Shown here one piece after another: positions 25,327-34,485 of a stretch of DNA of 35,941 nucleotides. The notes beneath the pieces were generated by a model. That model was not told where the DNA came from and ran no database searches. It was given only the letters and a program-made list of their open reading frames with translations. The DNA lies in contig CALVUY010000007.1 of the NCBI GenBank assembly GCA_944363705.1, positions 1-35,941 on the forward strand. The letters run 5' to 3'. Each line of letters starts with the position of its first letter. The stretch's first letter is position 1. The position numbers and the translations under genes were made by a program. The stretch is from an uncultured Bacilli bacterium (lineage in GTDB: Bacteria > Bacillota_I > Bacilli_A > RF39 > UBA660).

Positions 25327-25989
25327 ATGATTGGAAATGATTGGGATATTTATTTAAAAGAAGAATATAATAAAGATTATTTTAAAAAACTAATAGATTT
25401 TGTTAATAAAGAATATAAAGAAAAGACTATTTATCCACCTAAAAATGAGATATTTAATGCCTTAAGACATACTTCATATAAAGATGTTAAAGTAGTAATA
25501 CTAGGACAAGATCCATACCATGGAGAACATCAAGCTGAAGGACTATCTTTTTCAGTTAAAAATGGTATTAGAAAACCACCTTCACTACAAAATATTTTTA
25601 AAGAGTTAAATGATGATTTAGGAATACCTTTTCCTGAAACAAGTAGTCTTATTCCCTGGGCAGATCAAGGAGTATTACTTCTTAATGCCGTATTAACAGT
25701 AGAAGCGAATATGGCAGCCTCTCATAAAGATAAAGGCTGGGAAATATTTACTGATAAGATAATAGAACTATTAGATAAAAAAGAGGAGCCTATAGTCTTT
25801 ATCCTTTGGGGAAGCTTTGCAAGAAACAAAAAGAAGTTAATAACTAACAAAAATCATTATATTGTAGAGTCAGCACATCCTTCACCACTTTCAGCTTACA
25901 ATGGATTCTTTGGAAGTAAACCATTTTCTAAAACAAATAACTTTCTAATATCTAAAGGACTAAAACCAATAGATTGGAAAATAGATTAA
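25327..25989 (+). CDS. ung: Uracil-DNA glycosylase, family 1
   Basis: Ung removes uracil from DNA to begin base excision repair. The 220-residue protein has the water-activating loop GQDPYHGE (60-67, catalytic Asp62), KPPSLQNIFKE as the proline-rich loop, LLLNAVLTVE for uracil binding and HPSPLSAYNGFFG (His at about 184) as the leucine-intercalation loop. TAGGAG stands 6 bases before ATG 25327. In B. subtilis ung is also close to gerQ, which lies 727 bp further on the opposite strand. Confidence 0.97.
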   Translation: MIGNDWDIYLKEEYNKDYFKKLIDFVNKEYKEKTIYPPKNEIFNALRHTSYKDVKVVILGQDPYHGEHQAEGLSFSVKNGIRKPPSLQNIFKELNDDLGIPFPETSSLIPWADQGVLLLNAVLTVEANMAASHKDKGWEIFTDKIIELLDKKEEPIVFILWGSFARNKKKLITNKNHYIVESAHPSPLSAYNGFFGSKPFSKTNNFLISKGLKPIDWKID

Positions 25990-26017
25990 CTAGTACTAAC
26001 CATACTAGTTTTTATTT
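25988..26017 (+). terminator. Intrinsic terminator after ung
   Basis: AACTAGTA (25988-25995) and TACTAGTT (26003-26010) form an 8-bp stem with a 7-nt loop, then TTTATTT. The ung stop codon touches the stem. Between here and 26083 I see no other signal. Confidence 0.75.
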
Positions 26018-26082
26018 GTGGTAAAAATGGAAATAAATGGAAAAATATAAATATTTATGACACGACTAAAACAAATTATTAT

Positions 26083-26108
26083 AAAAAAAGAGACATACTT
26101 TTATGTCT
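26083..26108 (-). terminator. Intrinsic terminator of the LemA-like gene (minus strand)
   Basis: On the minus strand AGACATA (26108-26102) pairs with TATGTCT (26097-26091) around AAAG, followed by C and seven T (26089-26083). It is 28 bp beyond the stop codon at 26136. Confidence 0.8.
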
Positions 26109-26135
26109 ACATTTTCTTACATTTAAACAATTATT

Positions 26136-26666
26136 TTAGTGCTTTAATATTTCAAAAGGTTCTCTTTTCTCTATTTTATAAGTTTCTATATCTTGATAAT
26201 GAGAAAAAGTCTTAATTAAATTAGTAGGAAACTTATGAGAAAGATAAATTATTTCTTCCCCATTATCATTATAATATTTTAAAGCAGCTCTTAAGTCATT
26301 TTCGTTTTCATTTAATTTATCAACTAAAGAATCTAACTTTTTAAAATCTAACTTATCTTCATAATCATCTATTAACTTTAAAATTTCACTAGTCATATTC
26401 ATTAACTCTTGATATAACTCATGATGATTAATTCTTTTTGATTTTAATTTAATAACTTCAGGAATATCTTTTATTTTAGCTTCTTCCAAAATAGGAACTA
26501 TTTTTAGTAGTATTTCTTCTTTCTTTTGCAATAAGATATCTAAATTATTATCTGCTTCCTTTACCTTTATATATAAAAAGTTATATCTATTTTTATAAAC
26601 TAAAACCATAATTACACAAATTAAAATAATTAATACAATAATTCCCCCAATAATAGCATAAATCAT
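26136..26666 (-). CDS. LemA-family membrane protein, divergent
   Basis: LemA proteins have one N-terminal membrane helix and a long cytoplasmic or external helical bundle; their function is unclear. I choose ATG at 26666 (176 residues), because AAGGATG is well spaced to it and overlaps an earlier in-frame GTG at 26675. Residues 2-25 are strongly hydrophobic. The helical part shows IKVKEADNNLDILLQKKEEIL at the place of the family's first helix, and late NENENDLRAALKYYND and SHKFPTNLIKTF, which correspond to the LemA YN...FP.NLIA pattern. It has its own promoter directly after gerQ and its own terminator. Confidence 0.75.
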   Translation of the reverse strand: MIYAIIGGIIVLIILICVIMVLVYKNRYNFLYIKVKEADNNLDILLQKKEEILLKIVPILEEAKIKDIPEVIKLKSKRINHHELYQELMNMTSEILKLIDDYEDKLDFKKLDSLVDKLNENENDLRAALKYYNDNGEEIIYLSHKFPTNLIKTFSHYQDIETYKIEKREPFEILKH

Positions 26667-26687
26667 TAGTATCACATCCTTAATAGT

Positions 26688-26716
26688 ATTATAGCAAAGA
26701 AAAAGAGAAGAGTAAA
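26688..26716 (-). promoter_or_regulatory. Promoter of the LemA-like gene (minus strand)
   Basis: Reading the minus strand, TTTACT (26716-26711), a 17-bp spacer and TGC TATAAT (-10 at 26693-26688). The -35 directly follows the gerQ stop codon. Confidence 0.75.
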
Positions 26717-27070
26717 TTATCTTAAAGTAATATCTTCTCTGAACTCTACATAATTAAGGTAAACTGTCCAAAGTAAGAAAATACGGTTCTCACTATCTTT
26801 AACAACAGCATAGTCTCTACCTGCACCTATAATAGTACCTGTAAATACTCTATCACGCCATTCTAGGGAATCAGAATATGACATATAAAAACTAGCTTCT
26901 TTTCCTACATTTAATTCTAAAATATTCTCTGCATAATCCATATCACCACTAATTGGAACAGTATCATTGTTATTAGGAATATTATTCATATTAGGAGTAT
27001 AATCATAATCAAAGTTTTGATAAGGGGGGTCAGTACTTTGATTAGGATAAGTTTCATAATTATTATTCAT
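26717..27070 (-). CDS. gerQ: GerQ-like spore coat protein
   Basis: GerQ is a coat or inner-coat protein that B. subtilis spores need for CwlJ localisation and that Tgl crosslinks. The 117-residue product (ATG 27070, GAGAGG about 8 bases upstream) has an Asn/Pro/Tyr-rich N-terminal half. It is followed by the family core: YAENILELNVGKEASFYMSY, then EWRDRVFTGTIIGAGRDYAVV and FLLWTVYLNYVEFREDI (each segment has a direct counterpart in B. subtilis GerQ). No lysine occurs before the core, although in B. subtilis N-terminal lysines are the crosslinking sites. The organism therefore probably sporulates or descends from spore formers. Confidence 0.88.
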   Translation of the reverse strand: MNNNYETYPNQSTDPPYQNFDYDYTPNMNNIPNNNDTVPISGDMDYAENILELNVGKEASFYMSYSDSLEWRDRVFTGTIIGAGRDYAVVKDSENRIFLLWTVYLNYVEFREDITLR

Positions 27071-27117
27071 CAAATCATCCTCTCAAAGTAATTATATTAA
27101 TAAAATTTTAAATTATA

Positions 27118-29085
27118 CTAATTACTACTAGTATTTCCACTTATCTCATCAAAAACAGGATCATCAGCACTAGGTTCTGTTCCTTTAACATAGTATTCAA
27201 TTATTTTCTTCTCATCACTATCAACAGCAGGCTTCCCCGTAATTGGATTAACCAAAACTCCTACCACATTTTCAGGTTGACTATACCAAGCATCATCTTT
27301 ATCTTTCATATAGTTTTCCATTGTATTGAGCCAAATATTCTGAGCATATTTATATTCACTAGATTTCAAGTCCCTACTATCATCATAACCACACCATACT
27401 GCAGTTACTATATCTTTATTATAGCCAATATACCAGTTATCAGTATTAGTAGTACCACTTTTTAAAGAATATTTATGAGTCATTCTACTAGCAAGATTAA
27501 CTGCAGTAGGATAGTTATAATCAATAAAATTAGCATCATATGTTGCAGTTAACAAATTATTTAAAATAAAAGTTAAACTAGAGTTAAGTATAAGTTCTTT
27601 CTCTTCATCCGCTTCATATAAAACATTACCTTCTTTATCAACAACTTTAGTAATAAAGTGTGGTGTTACTTTATATCCTTCATTTGCAAAAGCAGAATAA
27701 GCCCCAGCCATCTCTAACATACCTATTTCACTAGTACCAAGAGCAAGAGAAGGCACCTCATCAAGTTTAGAAGTAATACCAAGTCTCTTAGACATATCAA
27801 CAAGAGTATCTTCTCCTAAAAACATATGAGTTTTAACAGCATAAATATTTTCAGAATAAGCGATAGCAGTGGCCATAGAAATAGGCTTATTTCCATAAGT
27901 ACCATTATAGTTCTGTGGTGAATAAGTTTGGTCATTATTAAAAGTAAAAGTAGTCTCTTCACTAGTAAAAGTAGTAGAAGCCGTAAATCCATTTTCTAAA
28001 GCAGCATAATAAAGAAAAGCTTTCATCGTTGAACCTACCTGCCTTTTAGCATTAACAGCCCTATTAAATTCCGATTTACTATAGTCTTTACCACCAACTA
28101 ATGCGATAACTCTCCCATTATTAGGATCAACCATTACACTAGCAGTCTCTAAATCACTATCAGGCATTGTATTTTTAACAGTTTCTTCTAACTCCTTTTG
28201 AGCATCCATATCAAGACTAGTATAGACTTTAAGACCACCAGTTTCTAGAAATGATTCAGGTATTTCTTTAAGACTTTTTAACTCTTCAATAACAGCATCT
28301 TGATAATACATAACACTCTCAAGCTCGTCTTCTTCTTCCTCACCAATAAATTTTAATTCTTCATCAAGAGCCTTATTATATTCCGCTTCACTAATAACAC
28401 CATCATCATACATATTCTTAAGAATCATCTGTTGCCTCTGTGTCGCTTTCTCTAAATTAACAAAAGGAGAATAATTGCTAGGAGACTTAGGAATACCAGT
28501 AAGCATAGCAGCTTCTGCTAAAGTTAAATCTTTAGCACTCTTCCCAAAGTAATATTTACTAGCAGTCTCTATTCCATATTTACCATGACCATAATTAATA
28601 GTATTTAAATAACCTTCAAGTATCTCATTTTTACTATAATGAGACTCTATCTCTATTGTATACCACATCTCATCCCATTTCCTTTTCCAAGTCTTATCAA
28701 AATCTAAAAACAAATTCTTAGCATACTGTTGCGTAATCGTACTTGCTCCTTGACTAGTAGTACCGCTAGTTATATTAACAGCCATTGCTTTTAATATTCT
28801 AAGATAATCAAAGCCAATATGTTTATAAAAGTTTCTATCTTCAGTATTTATTGTCGCTTCTATCAAGTATGGAGAAATATCATCAAGACTAATCCATTCT
28901 CTAGAACCACTTCCTTGAAAGAATACTTCATTATTACTATCAAAAAGCATAAAACTATTAGCATTCTTTATCTCAATCTTAGGACTTAATTTAGCATAAG
29001 TATAAACACAGACATTACCCACAATAAAAAGTCCAATAAGAATTATAAACATTTTCAAACACTTCTTTAAAACTTTCATAAACAT
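27118..29085 (-). CDS. Class A penicillin-binding protein (bifunctional transglycosylase/transpeptidase)
   Basis: This protein polymerises glycan strands and crosslinks peptidoglycan outside the membrane. The 655-residue protein has an N-terminal membrane helix (about 12-32). The GT51 transglycosylase has catalytic Glu82 in NTEDRNFYKHIGFD, SQGASTITQQYAKN at about 111-124 and EILEGYLNTINYG. The transpeptidase has S352-T-M-K355, SEN (411-413) and KSGTT (542-546). The C-terminal tail after ~620 is short and acidic, without PASTA or fibronectin domains. AAAGGA stands 6 bases before ATG 29085. It is divergent from ywiB-argS and 47 bp upstream of gerQ. Confidence 0.94.
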   Translation of the reverse strand: MFMKVLKKCLKMFIILIGLFIVGNVCVYTYAKLSPKIEIKNANSFMLFDSNNEVFFQGSGSREWISLDDISPYLIEATINTEDRNFYKHIGFDYLRILKAMAVNITSGTTSQGASTITQQYAKNLFLDFDKTWKRKWDEMWYTIEIESHYSKNEILEGYLNTINYGHGKYGIETASKYYFGKSAKDLTLAEAAMLTGIPKSPSNYSPFVNLEKATQRQQMILKNMYDDGVISEAEYNKALDEELKFIGEEEEDELESVMYYQDAVIEELKSLKEIPESFLETGGLKVYTSLDMDAQKELEETVKNTMPDSDLETASVMVDPNNGRVIALVGGKDYSKSEFNRAVNAKRQVGSTMKAFLYYAALENGFTASTTFTSEETTFTFNNDQTYSPQNYNGTYGNKPISMATAIAYSENIYAVKTHMFLGEDTLVDMSKRLGITSKLDEVPSLALGTSEIGMLEMAGAYSAFANEGYKVTPHFITKVVDKEGNVLYEADEEKELILNSSLTFILNNLLTATYDANFIDYNYPTAVNLASRMTHKYSLKSGTTNTDNWYIGYNKDIVTAVWCGYDDSRDLKSSEYKYAQNIWLNTMENYMKDKDDAWYSQPENVVGVLVNPITGKPAVDSDEKKIIEYYVKGTEPSADDPVFDEISGNTSSN

Positions 29086-29140
29086 ATCAAATCCTTTCTT
29101 TATATATCATGTCCAAAAAATTATCATTCAAACAAATAAG

Positions 29141-29169
29141 TTGTAACTTTAATAGTTTTTTGTTATAAT
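29141..29169 (+). promoter_or_regulatory. Promoter of ywiB-argS
   Basis: TTGTAA (29141-29146), a 17-bp spacer, and TGT TATAAT (-10 at 29164-29169). The leader is only ~18 nt, so there is no room for a T-box before ywiB. Confidence 0.75.
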
Positions 29170-29193
29170 CTAAGCAGAAAAAGGAGAATCTCT

Positions 29194-29556
29194 ATGAAAG
29201 ACGTATTTATAAAATCAAAAATAAAAAATAAAGACGAAGAATTACCTTTTGAAGGCAAAGGAACTCTAGACAATGAAAAAAACTTAATCCAGTATCAAGA
29301 TGACAAAGCACTTCTAACTATCTTTCTTGATGATAATATTATGCTAAGAGAAACAGAAGATACTATTTTAAGTTATAAATTTGTGGAAAACGAAAAAACT
29401 AATTTTGAAGTATTTCTAAAAGATTTGAAACAAACAGGTTTTGTTCCTATGAAAACATTTAAGATAAATAAAGATAGAGAATCTTTTGAAGTGATATATG
29501 AAATTGAAGGCAATGACTTTAAACATGAGTTTAAGGTAGAATGGAGGATACTATGA
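29194..29556 (+). CDS. DUF1934 / YwiB family protein
   Basis: YwiB-type proteins are small beta-barrel (calycin-like) cytoplasmic proteins of unknown function, often encoded just before argS. The 120 residues show a regular beta pattern, with FEGKGTLDNEKNLIQYQDD, a middle LSYKFVENEKTNFEVFL and a C-terminal FKHEFKVEWRIL. AAAAGGAGA precedes ATG 29194. Its TGA overlaps the argS start in the sequence ATGA, so the two are coupled. The assignment rests on position and pattern. Confidence 0.8.
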   Translation: MKDVFIKSKIKNKDEELPFEGKGTLDNEKNLIQYQDDKALLTIFLDDNIMLRETEDTILSYKFVENEKTNFEVFLKDLKQTGFVPMKTFKINKDRESFEVIYEIEGNDFKHEFKVEWRIL

Positions 29557-31295
29557 ATTTTTTAAATACTGTAGAAAAAGATATATTAAATAAATTTAAG
29601 GAAAATAATATTCCACTTGATGAAGTAAAACTACTAACAAGTAGTAAAAAAGAGTTAGGAGACTATCAAATAAATGATGCCATGAAGCTTGCTAAAATCC
29701 TCCATAAATCACCAAGAGATATCGCAGAAGAGCTAGTTAAATGCCTAGAAGAAACAGAATATTTTAAAGATATTAATATAGCAGGAGCAGGTTTTATTAA
29801 CTTAAGTTTTAAGGATGAGTTATTAACAGAATATGTGGAAAAAGTTTTTAAGAGTTCCACAAAAGATGTGGAAAAACTTGATAGTGATAGAATCATCATT
29901 GACTACGGTGGTGCGAATATCGCTAAAACTCTTCATGTAGGACATCTAAGAAGTGCAAATATTGGTGAAGCTTTAAAAAGACTTGCAAGACATCTTGGCA
30001 AAGAAGTAATCGCTGATGTTCACTTTGGAGACATTGGTCGTCAATCCGGAATGGTAATCTATGAACTAAAAGAAAGATATCCTAATCTTAACTATTTTAG
30101 TGGAAAAGAAGAAACTACTTGGGATGAATTACCTATAACAGGAGAAGATTTAGAAGAAATCTATCCTACTGCAAGTATAAAAGCTAAAGAAAATGAAGAG
30201 ATAATGGAAAAGGTTAGAGAAATAACTGCCGAGTTAGAATCAGGTAAAAATAAAGGATATGTCGCTCTTTGGAATAAAATAAAAGAAATATCTACAAAAG
30301 ATATAAAGAGTATTTATAAAGAATTAAATACAGACTTTGATTTGTGGGAAGGAGAAAGTGATGCTTTTCCTTATATAAAAGAAACTATTGATACAATGGA
30401 AAAATCTGGTTATTTAATAGAAAGTGAAGGAGCGAAAATAGTTGAAGTAATAGAAGATGATGATAAAGCACCTATGCCACCACTTGTAGTTATTAAAAGT
30501 AATGGAGCAACTCTTTATGCCACAAGGGAACTTGCAACCATCACATCTCGTATGAAAAGATTTAATCCTAAAGAAATATGGTATATAGTAGATATGCGTC
30601 AAGGATTATACTTTGAACAAGTATTTAGAGCATCATATAAAACAGGACTTGTCTCTAAAGATACAGTTTTAGAGTATTATGGCTTTGGAACAATGAACGG
30701 AACTGATGGTAAACCATTTAAAACAAGAGATGGTAATGCTGCAACTCTAAAAAGCCTAATTCAAAGTGTCAAAGAAGAAATACTTACTCATATGAATAAA
30801 GATATGGATAATAAAGAAGAAATCGCTGAAAAAATAACTATCGCAGCGATTAAATATGCTGACTTTTTACCTAATAGAACAACAGATTATATCTTTGAGC
30901 CTAGTAAATTTATTGATGTAGAAGGAAAAACAGGACCATATATTTTATATAATACTATTAGAATGAAATCTATTTTAAAGAAAGCAGAAGAGCAAGGTTT
31001 AAACTATAGTAATTACTATAACGAACCAACAGGAACAGAAAAAGAGATAATCCTTCTATTAATGGAGAAAAATAGTATTTTACATAAAGCTTATAATAAT
31101 AAAGACTTAAGTCCTATCGCCGATTACCTTTATAATTTAACTAGTCTTTATAGTAGATTTTATGAAAAACATCATATCTTAACCGAAAGTGATGAAAAGA
31201 TAAGAGAAAGTTGGCTTGCCCTAACCAAATTAGTAAAAGAAACTAATGAAGAACTACTTAATATCCTTGCTATTGATGTACCAGAGAAGATGTAA
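29553..31295 (+). CDS. argS: Arginyl-tRNA synthetase
   Basis: ArgRS charges tRNA-Arg and is a class I synthetase. I start at ATG 29553, because GGAGG (29543-29547) is its ribosome site; the in-frame ATG at 29541 lies at that site. The 580-residue protein has an N-terminal Add-1 domain, GANIAKTLHVGHLRSANIGE with the HIGH-type H128-V-G-H131, the VDMRQGLYFEQVF region, and PFKTRDGNAATL in the KMSKS position. The DALR anticodon domain ends LLNILAIDVPEKM, as in the family. Confidence 0.96.
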   Translation: MNFLNTVEKDILNKFKENNIPLDEVKLLTSSKKELGDYQINDAMKLAKILHKSPRDIAEELVKCLEETEYFKDINIAGAGFINLSFKDELLTEYVEKVFKSSTKDVEKLDSDRIIIDYGGANIAKTLHVGHLRSANIGEALKRLARHLGKEVIADVHFGDIGRQSGMVIYELKERYPNLNYFSGKEETTWDELPITGEDLEEIYPTASIKAKENEEIMEKVREITAELESGKNKGYVALWNKIKEISTKDIKSIYKELNTDFDLWEGESDAFPYIKETIDTMEKSGYLIESEGAKIVEVIEDDDKAPMPPLVVIKSNGATLYATRELATITSRMKRFNPKEIWYIVDMRQGLYFEQVFRASYKTGLVSKDTVLEYYGFGTMNGTDGKPFKTRDGNAATLKSLIQSVKEEILTHMNKDMDNKEEIAEKITIAAIKYADFLPNRTTDYIFEPSKFIDVEGKTGPYILYNTIRMKSILKKAEEQGLNYSNYYNEPTGTEKEIILLLMEKNSILHKAYNNKDLSPIADYLYNLTSLYSRFYEKHHILTESDEKIRESWLALTKLVKETNEELLNILAIDVPEKM

Positions 31296-31315
31296 GATAT
31301 AAGGAGTTAGTATTT

Positions 31316-31813
31316 ATGTTATCAGCAAAATTGAAAAATGGAATAAAAATAATTTTAAAAACCATATTACATATATTAATATTTAGCATAGTTAGTTTCA
31401 TAATATTTAATCTATCTTTTATTAATACAAAAAGAGTAGGTGCAAGTTCAGGATCTTTGTTTAGTACAAGATTTTATGAAGTTAATATCTTAATATTTAT
31501 AATATTTATAGCTATTTTTATATTGTTATATACATTTTTTTGGCAAGAGTATCTAAAGAAAGATTTAAAACAATGTAAAGAAAATCATTGGAGTTTTGTA
31601 ATCTTCTTTATTATTATATTTGGTATTTTTATTATAATTGAATTTATAATATTACTATTCACATTGGGGTTAGAAATAAATTGGGGAATAGTCTCAAATT
31701 TCCCAGTTAATGGAGTCTATTTAATTGTTTTTGTTTATCAACTGCTTTTTCCTATATTTGATATAATACGCGATAAATTAAAGCAAAGGAAAAATAAAAA
31801 AGAAGCATTGTAG
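31316..31813 (+). CDS. Unknown four-helix membrane protein
   Basis: No family is recognised. The 165-residue product has four hydrophobic segments, at about 12-34, 52-75, 89-115 and 128-150, with a Lys-rich C-terminal tail (RDKLKQRKNKKEAL). The N-terminal sequence AKLKNGIKIILKTILHIL is repeated in degraded form downstream (31827-31886). AAGGAG (about 31300-31305) precedes ATG 31316. It follows argS in the same direction without a terminator. Confidence 0.75.
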   Translation: MLSAKLKNGIKIILKTILHILIFSIVSFIIFNLSFINTKRVGASSGSLFSTRFYEVNILIFIIFIAIFILLYTFFWQEYLKKDLKQCKENHWSFVIFFIIIFGIFIIIEFIILLFTLGLEINWGIVSNFPVNGVYLIVFVYQLLFPIFDIIRDKLKQRKNKKEAL

Positions 31814-31826
31814 TCTAATATCATTC

Positions 31827-31886
31827 AAAACTAAAAGTAGGATAAAAGTTATATTAAAAACTATTTTGTATATGTTAGCATATTAA
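31827..31886 (+). pseudogene. Decayed partial copy of the 5' end of the upstream membrane-protein gene
   Basis: Reading from 31827 gives KTKSRIKVILKTILYMLAY and then a stop. Against KLKNGIKIILKTILHILIF of the gene at 31316, most residues match. There is no start codon or ribosome site, and the rest of the copy is gone. The remaining 31887-32042 contain only the rpoE promoter and leader. Confidence 0.65.
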
Positions 31887-31947
31887 TAATTGAAATGGCG
31901 GAATCAAATAAAATGTAAAAAAAAATATAAATATATAAAAAAGGGTA

Positions 31948-31975
31948 TTGTCTTTTATAAAAAACATGCTATAAT
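31948..31975 (+). promoter_or_regulatory. Promoter of rpoE
   Basis: TTGTCT (31948-31953), a 16-bp spacer, and TGC TATAAT (-10 at 31970-31975). Confidence 0.75.
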
Positions 31976-32042
31976 TTTATCTGATTTAATACACAAATAA
32001 AAAATTATTACATATAATGTCTTAGCTATAGGAGGAATTTTT

Positions 32043-32492
32043 ATGAAGTTAGCTAAAATGAAAAAAGAAGATTTAGAATTATTATCGTATAAGGATATAA
32101 CATATTATATATTAGAAGAAGAAGGAAAAATGAATACTGCTGATCTTTTTAAAAGAGTAGTAACATTACTAGAACTTCCTAATAAAACTTTTGAAGAGAA
32201 AATAGGTGACTATTATACACTTCTTACAACTGATAAAAGATTCATTCTTTTAGAAGATGGTAACTGGGACTTAAGAAGTCGTCATACATCTGATAAAATA
32301 GTTAAAGTAACAGATGATGAGGACGAAGAAGAAGAGGATGAAGAAATTAAAGAAGATACAATCTTACCAGATGAATCTGAAGAAGATAACTATGACTCTG
32401 GTGATACAGATGACGATGATGACTATGATGATGCTAATGAAGATTTAAAAGATTTAGTTGTAGTTGATGAAGATGAATTAGAAGAGAGTTAA
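32043..32492 (+). CDS. rpoE: RNA polymerase delta subunit
   Basis: Delta is a Bacillota-specific RNA polymerase subunit that increases recycling and affects promoter selectivity by iNTP level. The 149-residue protein has the winged-helix HARE-HTH domain (about 1-85, with YKDITYYILEEEGKMNTADL and FILLEDGNWDLRSR) and an almost entirely acidic, disordered C-terminal half (Asp/Glu runs from about 97). Length is a little below the usual ~170. AGGAGG at 32032-32036 precedes ATG 32043. Confidence 0.94.
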   Translation: MKLAKMKKEDLELLSYKDITYYILEEEGKMNTADLFKRVVTLLELPNKTFEEKIGDYYTLLTTDKRFILLEDGNWDLRSRHTSDKIVKVTDDEDEEEEDEEIKEDTILPDESEEDNYDSGDTDDDDDYDDANEDLKDLVVVDEDELEES

Positions 32493-32519
32493 GATATTGC
32501 ATTATTTGTAATATCTTTT
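32491..32519 (+). terminator. Intrinsic terminator of rpoE
   Basis: AAGATATTGCA (32491-32501) pairs with TGTAATATCTT (32507-32517, one G-U pair) around a 5-nt loop, followed by T's. It starts at the last stop base of rpoE. Confidence 0.75.
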
Positions 32520-32535
32520 CATATGTATAAAAACA

Positions 32536-32565
32536 TTGATATTTCTATTATACTTATGCTATAAT
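32536..32565 (+). promoter_or_regulatory. Promoter of prfA-prmC
   Basis: TTGATA (32536-32541), an 18-bp spacer, and TGC TATAAT (-10 at 32560-32565). Confidence 0.75.
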
Positions 32566-32593
32566 TACAAAGAAAAAGAAAGGACTGGTTATA

Positions 32594-33655
32594 ATGATAG
32601 AACGTCTTGAAGCTACAGAAAAGAAATATATGGACTTACAAAAAGAACTAATGAGTGAAGAAGTCCTAAAAGATATTAATAAAACAAGAGAATTATCAAA
32701 AGAAATGTCTGAACTAGAAGAAGTTGTAACAGTTTATCGTGAATATAAAAAGGTTATTGAAGCTATTCCTGAAACTAAAGAAATGTTAAAAGATGATGAA
32801 TTAAAAGATATCGCTAAAGAAGAGTTAAAAGATTTAGAAGAAAAGAAAGAAAAGTTAGAACATGACTTAGAGATACTTTTAATACCAAAAGACCCTAATG
32901 ATAATAAAAACGTTATTGTGGAAATAAGAGGAGCAGCTGGAGGAGATGAAGCTAATATCTTTGCAGGTGACCTTTATAGAATGTATTCTAAATATGCTGA
33001 CAAAGTAGGATTTAAAACAGAGTTAATCAATGCTGAAGAAGGAACTGCAGGAGGATTTAGTCAAGTAGAATTTATGGTTAAAGGAAGTGGAGCCTATTCT
33101 AAACTTAAATATGAAAGTGGTTCTCACAGAGTTCAAAGAATACCTGTAACAGAAAGTAATGGTAGAATTCAAACATCAACTGCAACAGTACTTGTAATGC
33201 CAGAAGCAGAAGATGTTAATATCGAAATAAATCCATCTGACCTTAGAATAGATATCTATCGTTCATCTGGTTGTGGAGGACAAGGAGTAAATACAACAGA
33301 TAGTGCTGTTCGTATTACCCATTTACCAACTAATACTGTTGTTACTTGTCAAAATGAAAGAAGTCAAATCCAAAATAAAGAACAAGCTATGAAAGTATTA
33401 AAAGCAAGACTTTATGAACAAGAATTAAGAAGACAAGAAGAAGAACTGGGTGAGTCTCGTCGTAATAAAATAGGAACAGGAGATAGAGCAGAAAAAATAA
33501 GAACTTATAACTATCCTCAAAATAGAGTAACAGACCATAGAATTGGTTTTACTACTAATAACTTAGATAGAGTTATGAATGGAGATTTAGAAGAGATAAT
33601 AGATGCTTTAATTATGGAAGACCAAAGAAGAAAATTAGCAGGAGAAGAAGAATGA
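32594..33655 (+). CDS. prfA: Peptide chain release factor 1
   Basis: RF1 recognises UAA and UAG and triggers peptide release. The 353-residue protein has the coiled N-terminal domain (about 1-95) and domain 2 with the tripeptide codon-reading loop near residue 185. [20 protein letters not shown] contains the catalytic GGQ at 228-230. GAAAGGA precedes ATG 32594. It overlaps prmC by 4 bp (ATGA); PrmC is the enzyme that methylates the Gln of GGQ, so substrate and modifier are coupled. Confidence 0.97.
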   Translation: MIERLEATEKKYMDLQKELMSEEVLKDINKTRELSKEMSELEEVVTVYREYKKVIEAIPETKEMLKDDELKDIAKEELKDLEEKKEKLEHDLEILLIPKDPNDNKNVIVEIRGAAGGDEANIFAGDLYRMYSKYADKVGFKTELINAEEGTAGGFSQVEFMVKGSGAYSKLKYESGSHRVQRIPVTESNGRIQTSTATVLVMPEAEDVNIEINPSDLRIDIYRSSGCGGQGVNTTDSAVRITHLPTNTVVTCQNERSQIQNKEQAMKVLKARLYEQELRRQEEELGESRRNKIGTGDRAEKIRTYNYPQNRVTDHRIGFTTNNLDRVMNGDLEEIIDALIMEDQRRKLAGEEE

Positions 33656-34479
33656 CAGTTGAAGAGTTAATTGTCTATGGTAAAAAATATACAAGTAGTA
33701 CTCATGCTAAAATGTTACTTGCTACATTCCTAGAAGTTAACCCCCTAGAACTATTAACTATACTAGATAAAGTAGTAGATGATAGTATTATTAATCTTTA
33801 TAAAGAATCATTAAAAGCCTTAAGTGAAAATAGACCTATTCAATATGTAATAGGTCATGTTAATTTCTATGGATTAAAGTTTAAAGTTAATGAAAATGTT
33901 CTAATACCACGATTTGAGACAGAAGAGTTAGTTGAAAATATAAAAAACTATCTTGAAAATAAAAATATAACTAATCCTAAAATATTAGATTTAGGTTGTG
34001 GCAGTGGTGTTATAGGTCTAACTTTAAAACACTTCTTTAAAGATGCTGATGTTACTTTAGTTGATATAAGTGATGAAGCCTTAGAAGTAGCAAGAGATAA
34101 TGCTAAAAGTCTATGTTTAAATGTCAATTTTATAAAAAGTGATTGGTTTAAAAATATCCCTTTAGATAAGTATGATGTTATAGTCTCAAATCCCCCATAC
34201 ATTAAAACTAATGAAGAAATAGAAGAGATAGTAAGAGATAATGAACCTCATCTAGCTTTATATGGTGGAAAAGATGGCTTAGACTGTTATAGAAATATTT
34301 TAAAAGATATTAATAACTATTTAAAAGATAACTATCTAATTGCCTTTGAAATAGGTTATCTTGAAGGAGAAGAATTAAAGCTATTAGTAGAAAATACTAT
34401 TCCTAATAGTAAAGTAATTATTAAAAAAGATTTAAGTAATAAAGATAGAATGCTTTTTGTCGAAAAAAATATTGATTAA
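33652..34479 (+). CDS. prmC: Release factor glutamine methyltransferase PrmC
   Basis: PrmC methylates the GGQ glutamine of release factors using S-adenosylmethionine. The 275-residue protein has an N-terminal helical domain, the [19 protein letters not shown] substrate-binding region and motif [13 protein letters not shown]. Its signature motif is NPPY, at 180-183. The ATG overlaps the prfA stop. After it a long hairpin precedes spoIIR. Confidence 0.96.
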   Translation: MTVEELIVYGKKYTSSTHAKMLLATFLEVNPLELLTILDKVVDDSIINLYKESLKALSENRPIQYVIGHVNFYGLKFKVNENVLIPRFETEELVENIKNYLENKNITNPKILDLGCGSGVIGLTLKHFFKDADVTLVDISDEALEVARDNAKSLCLNVNFIKSDWFKNIPLDKYDVIVSNPPYIKTNEEIEEIVRDNEPHLALYGGKDGLDCYRNILKDINNYLKDNYLIAFEIGYLEGEELKLLVENTIPNSKVIIKKDLSNKDRMLFVEKNID

Positions 34480-34485
34480 AAAATT

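Noticed and set aside
29147-29193. T-box leader controlling argS
   Set aside because: Only about 18-20 nt separate the transcription start from ywiB, and ywiB and argS overlap; no T-box sequence is seen.
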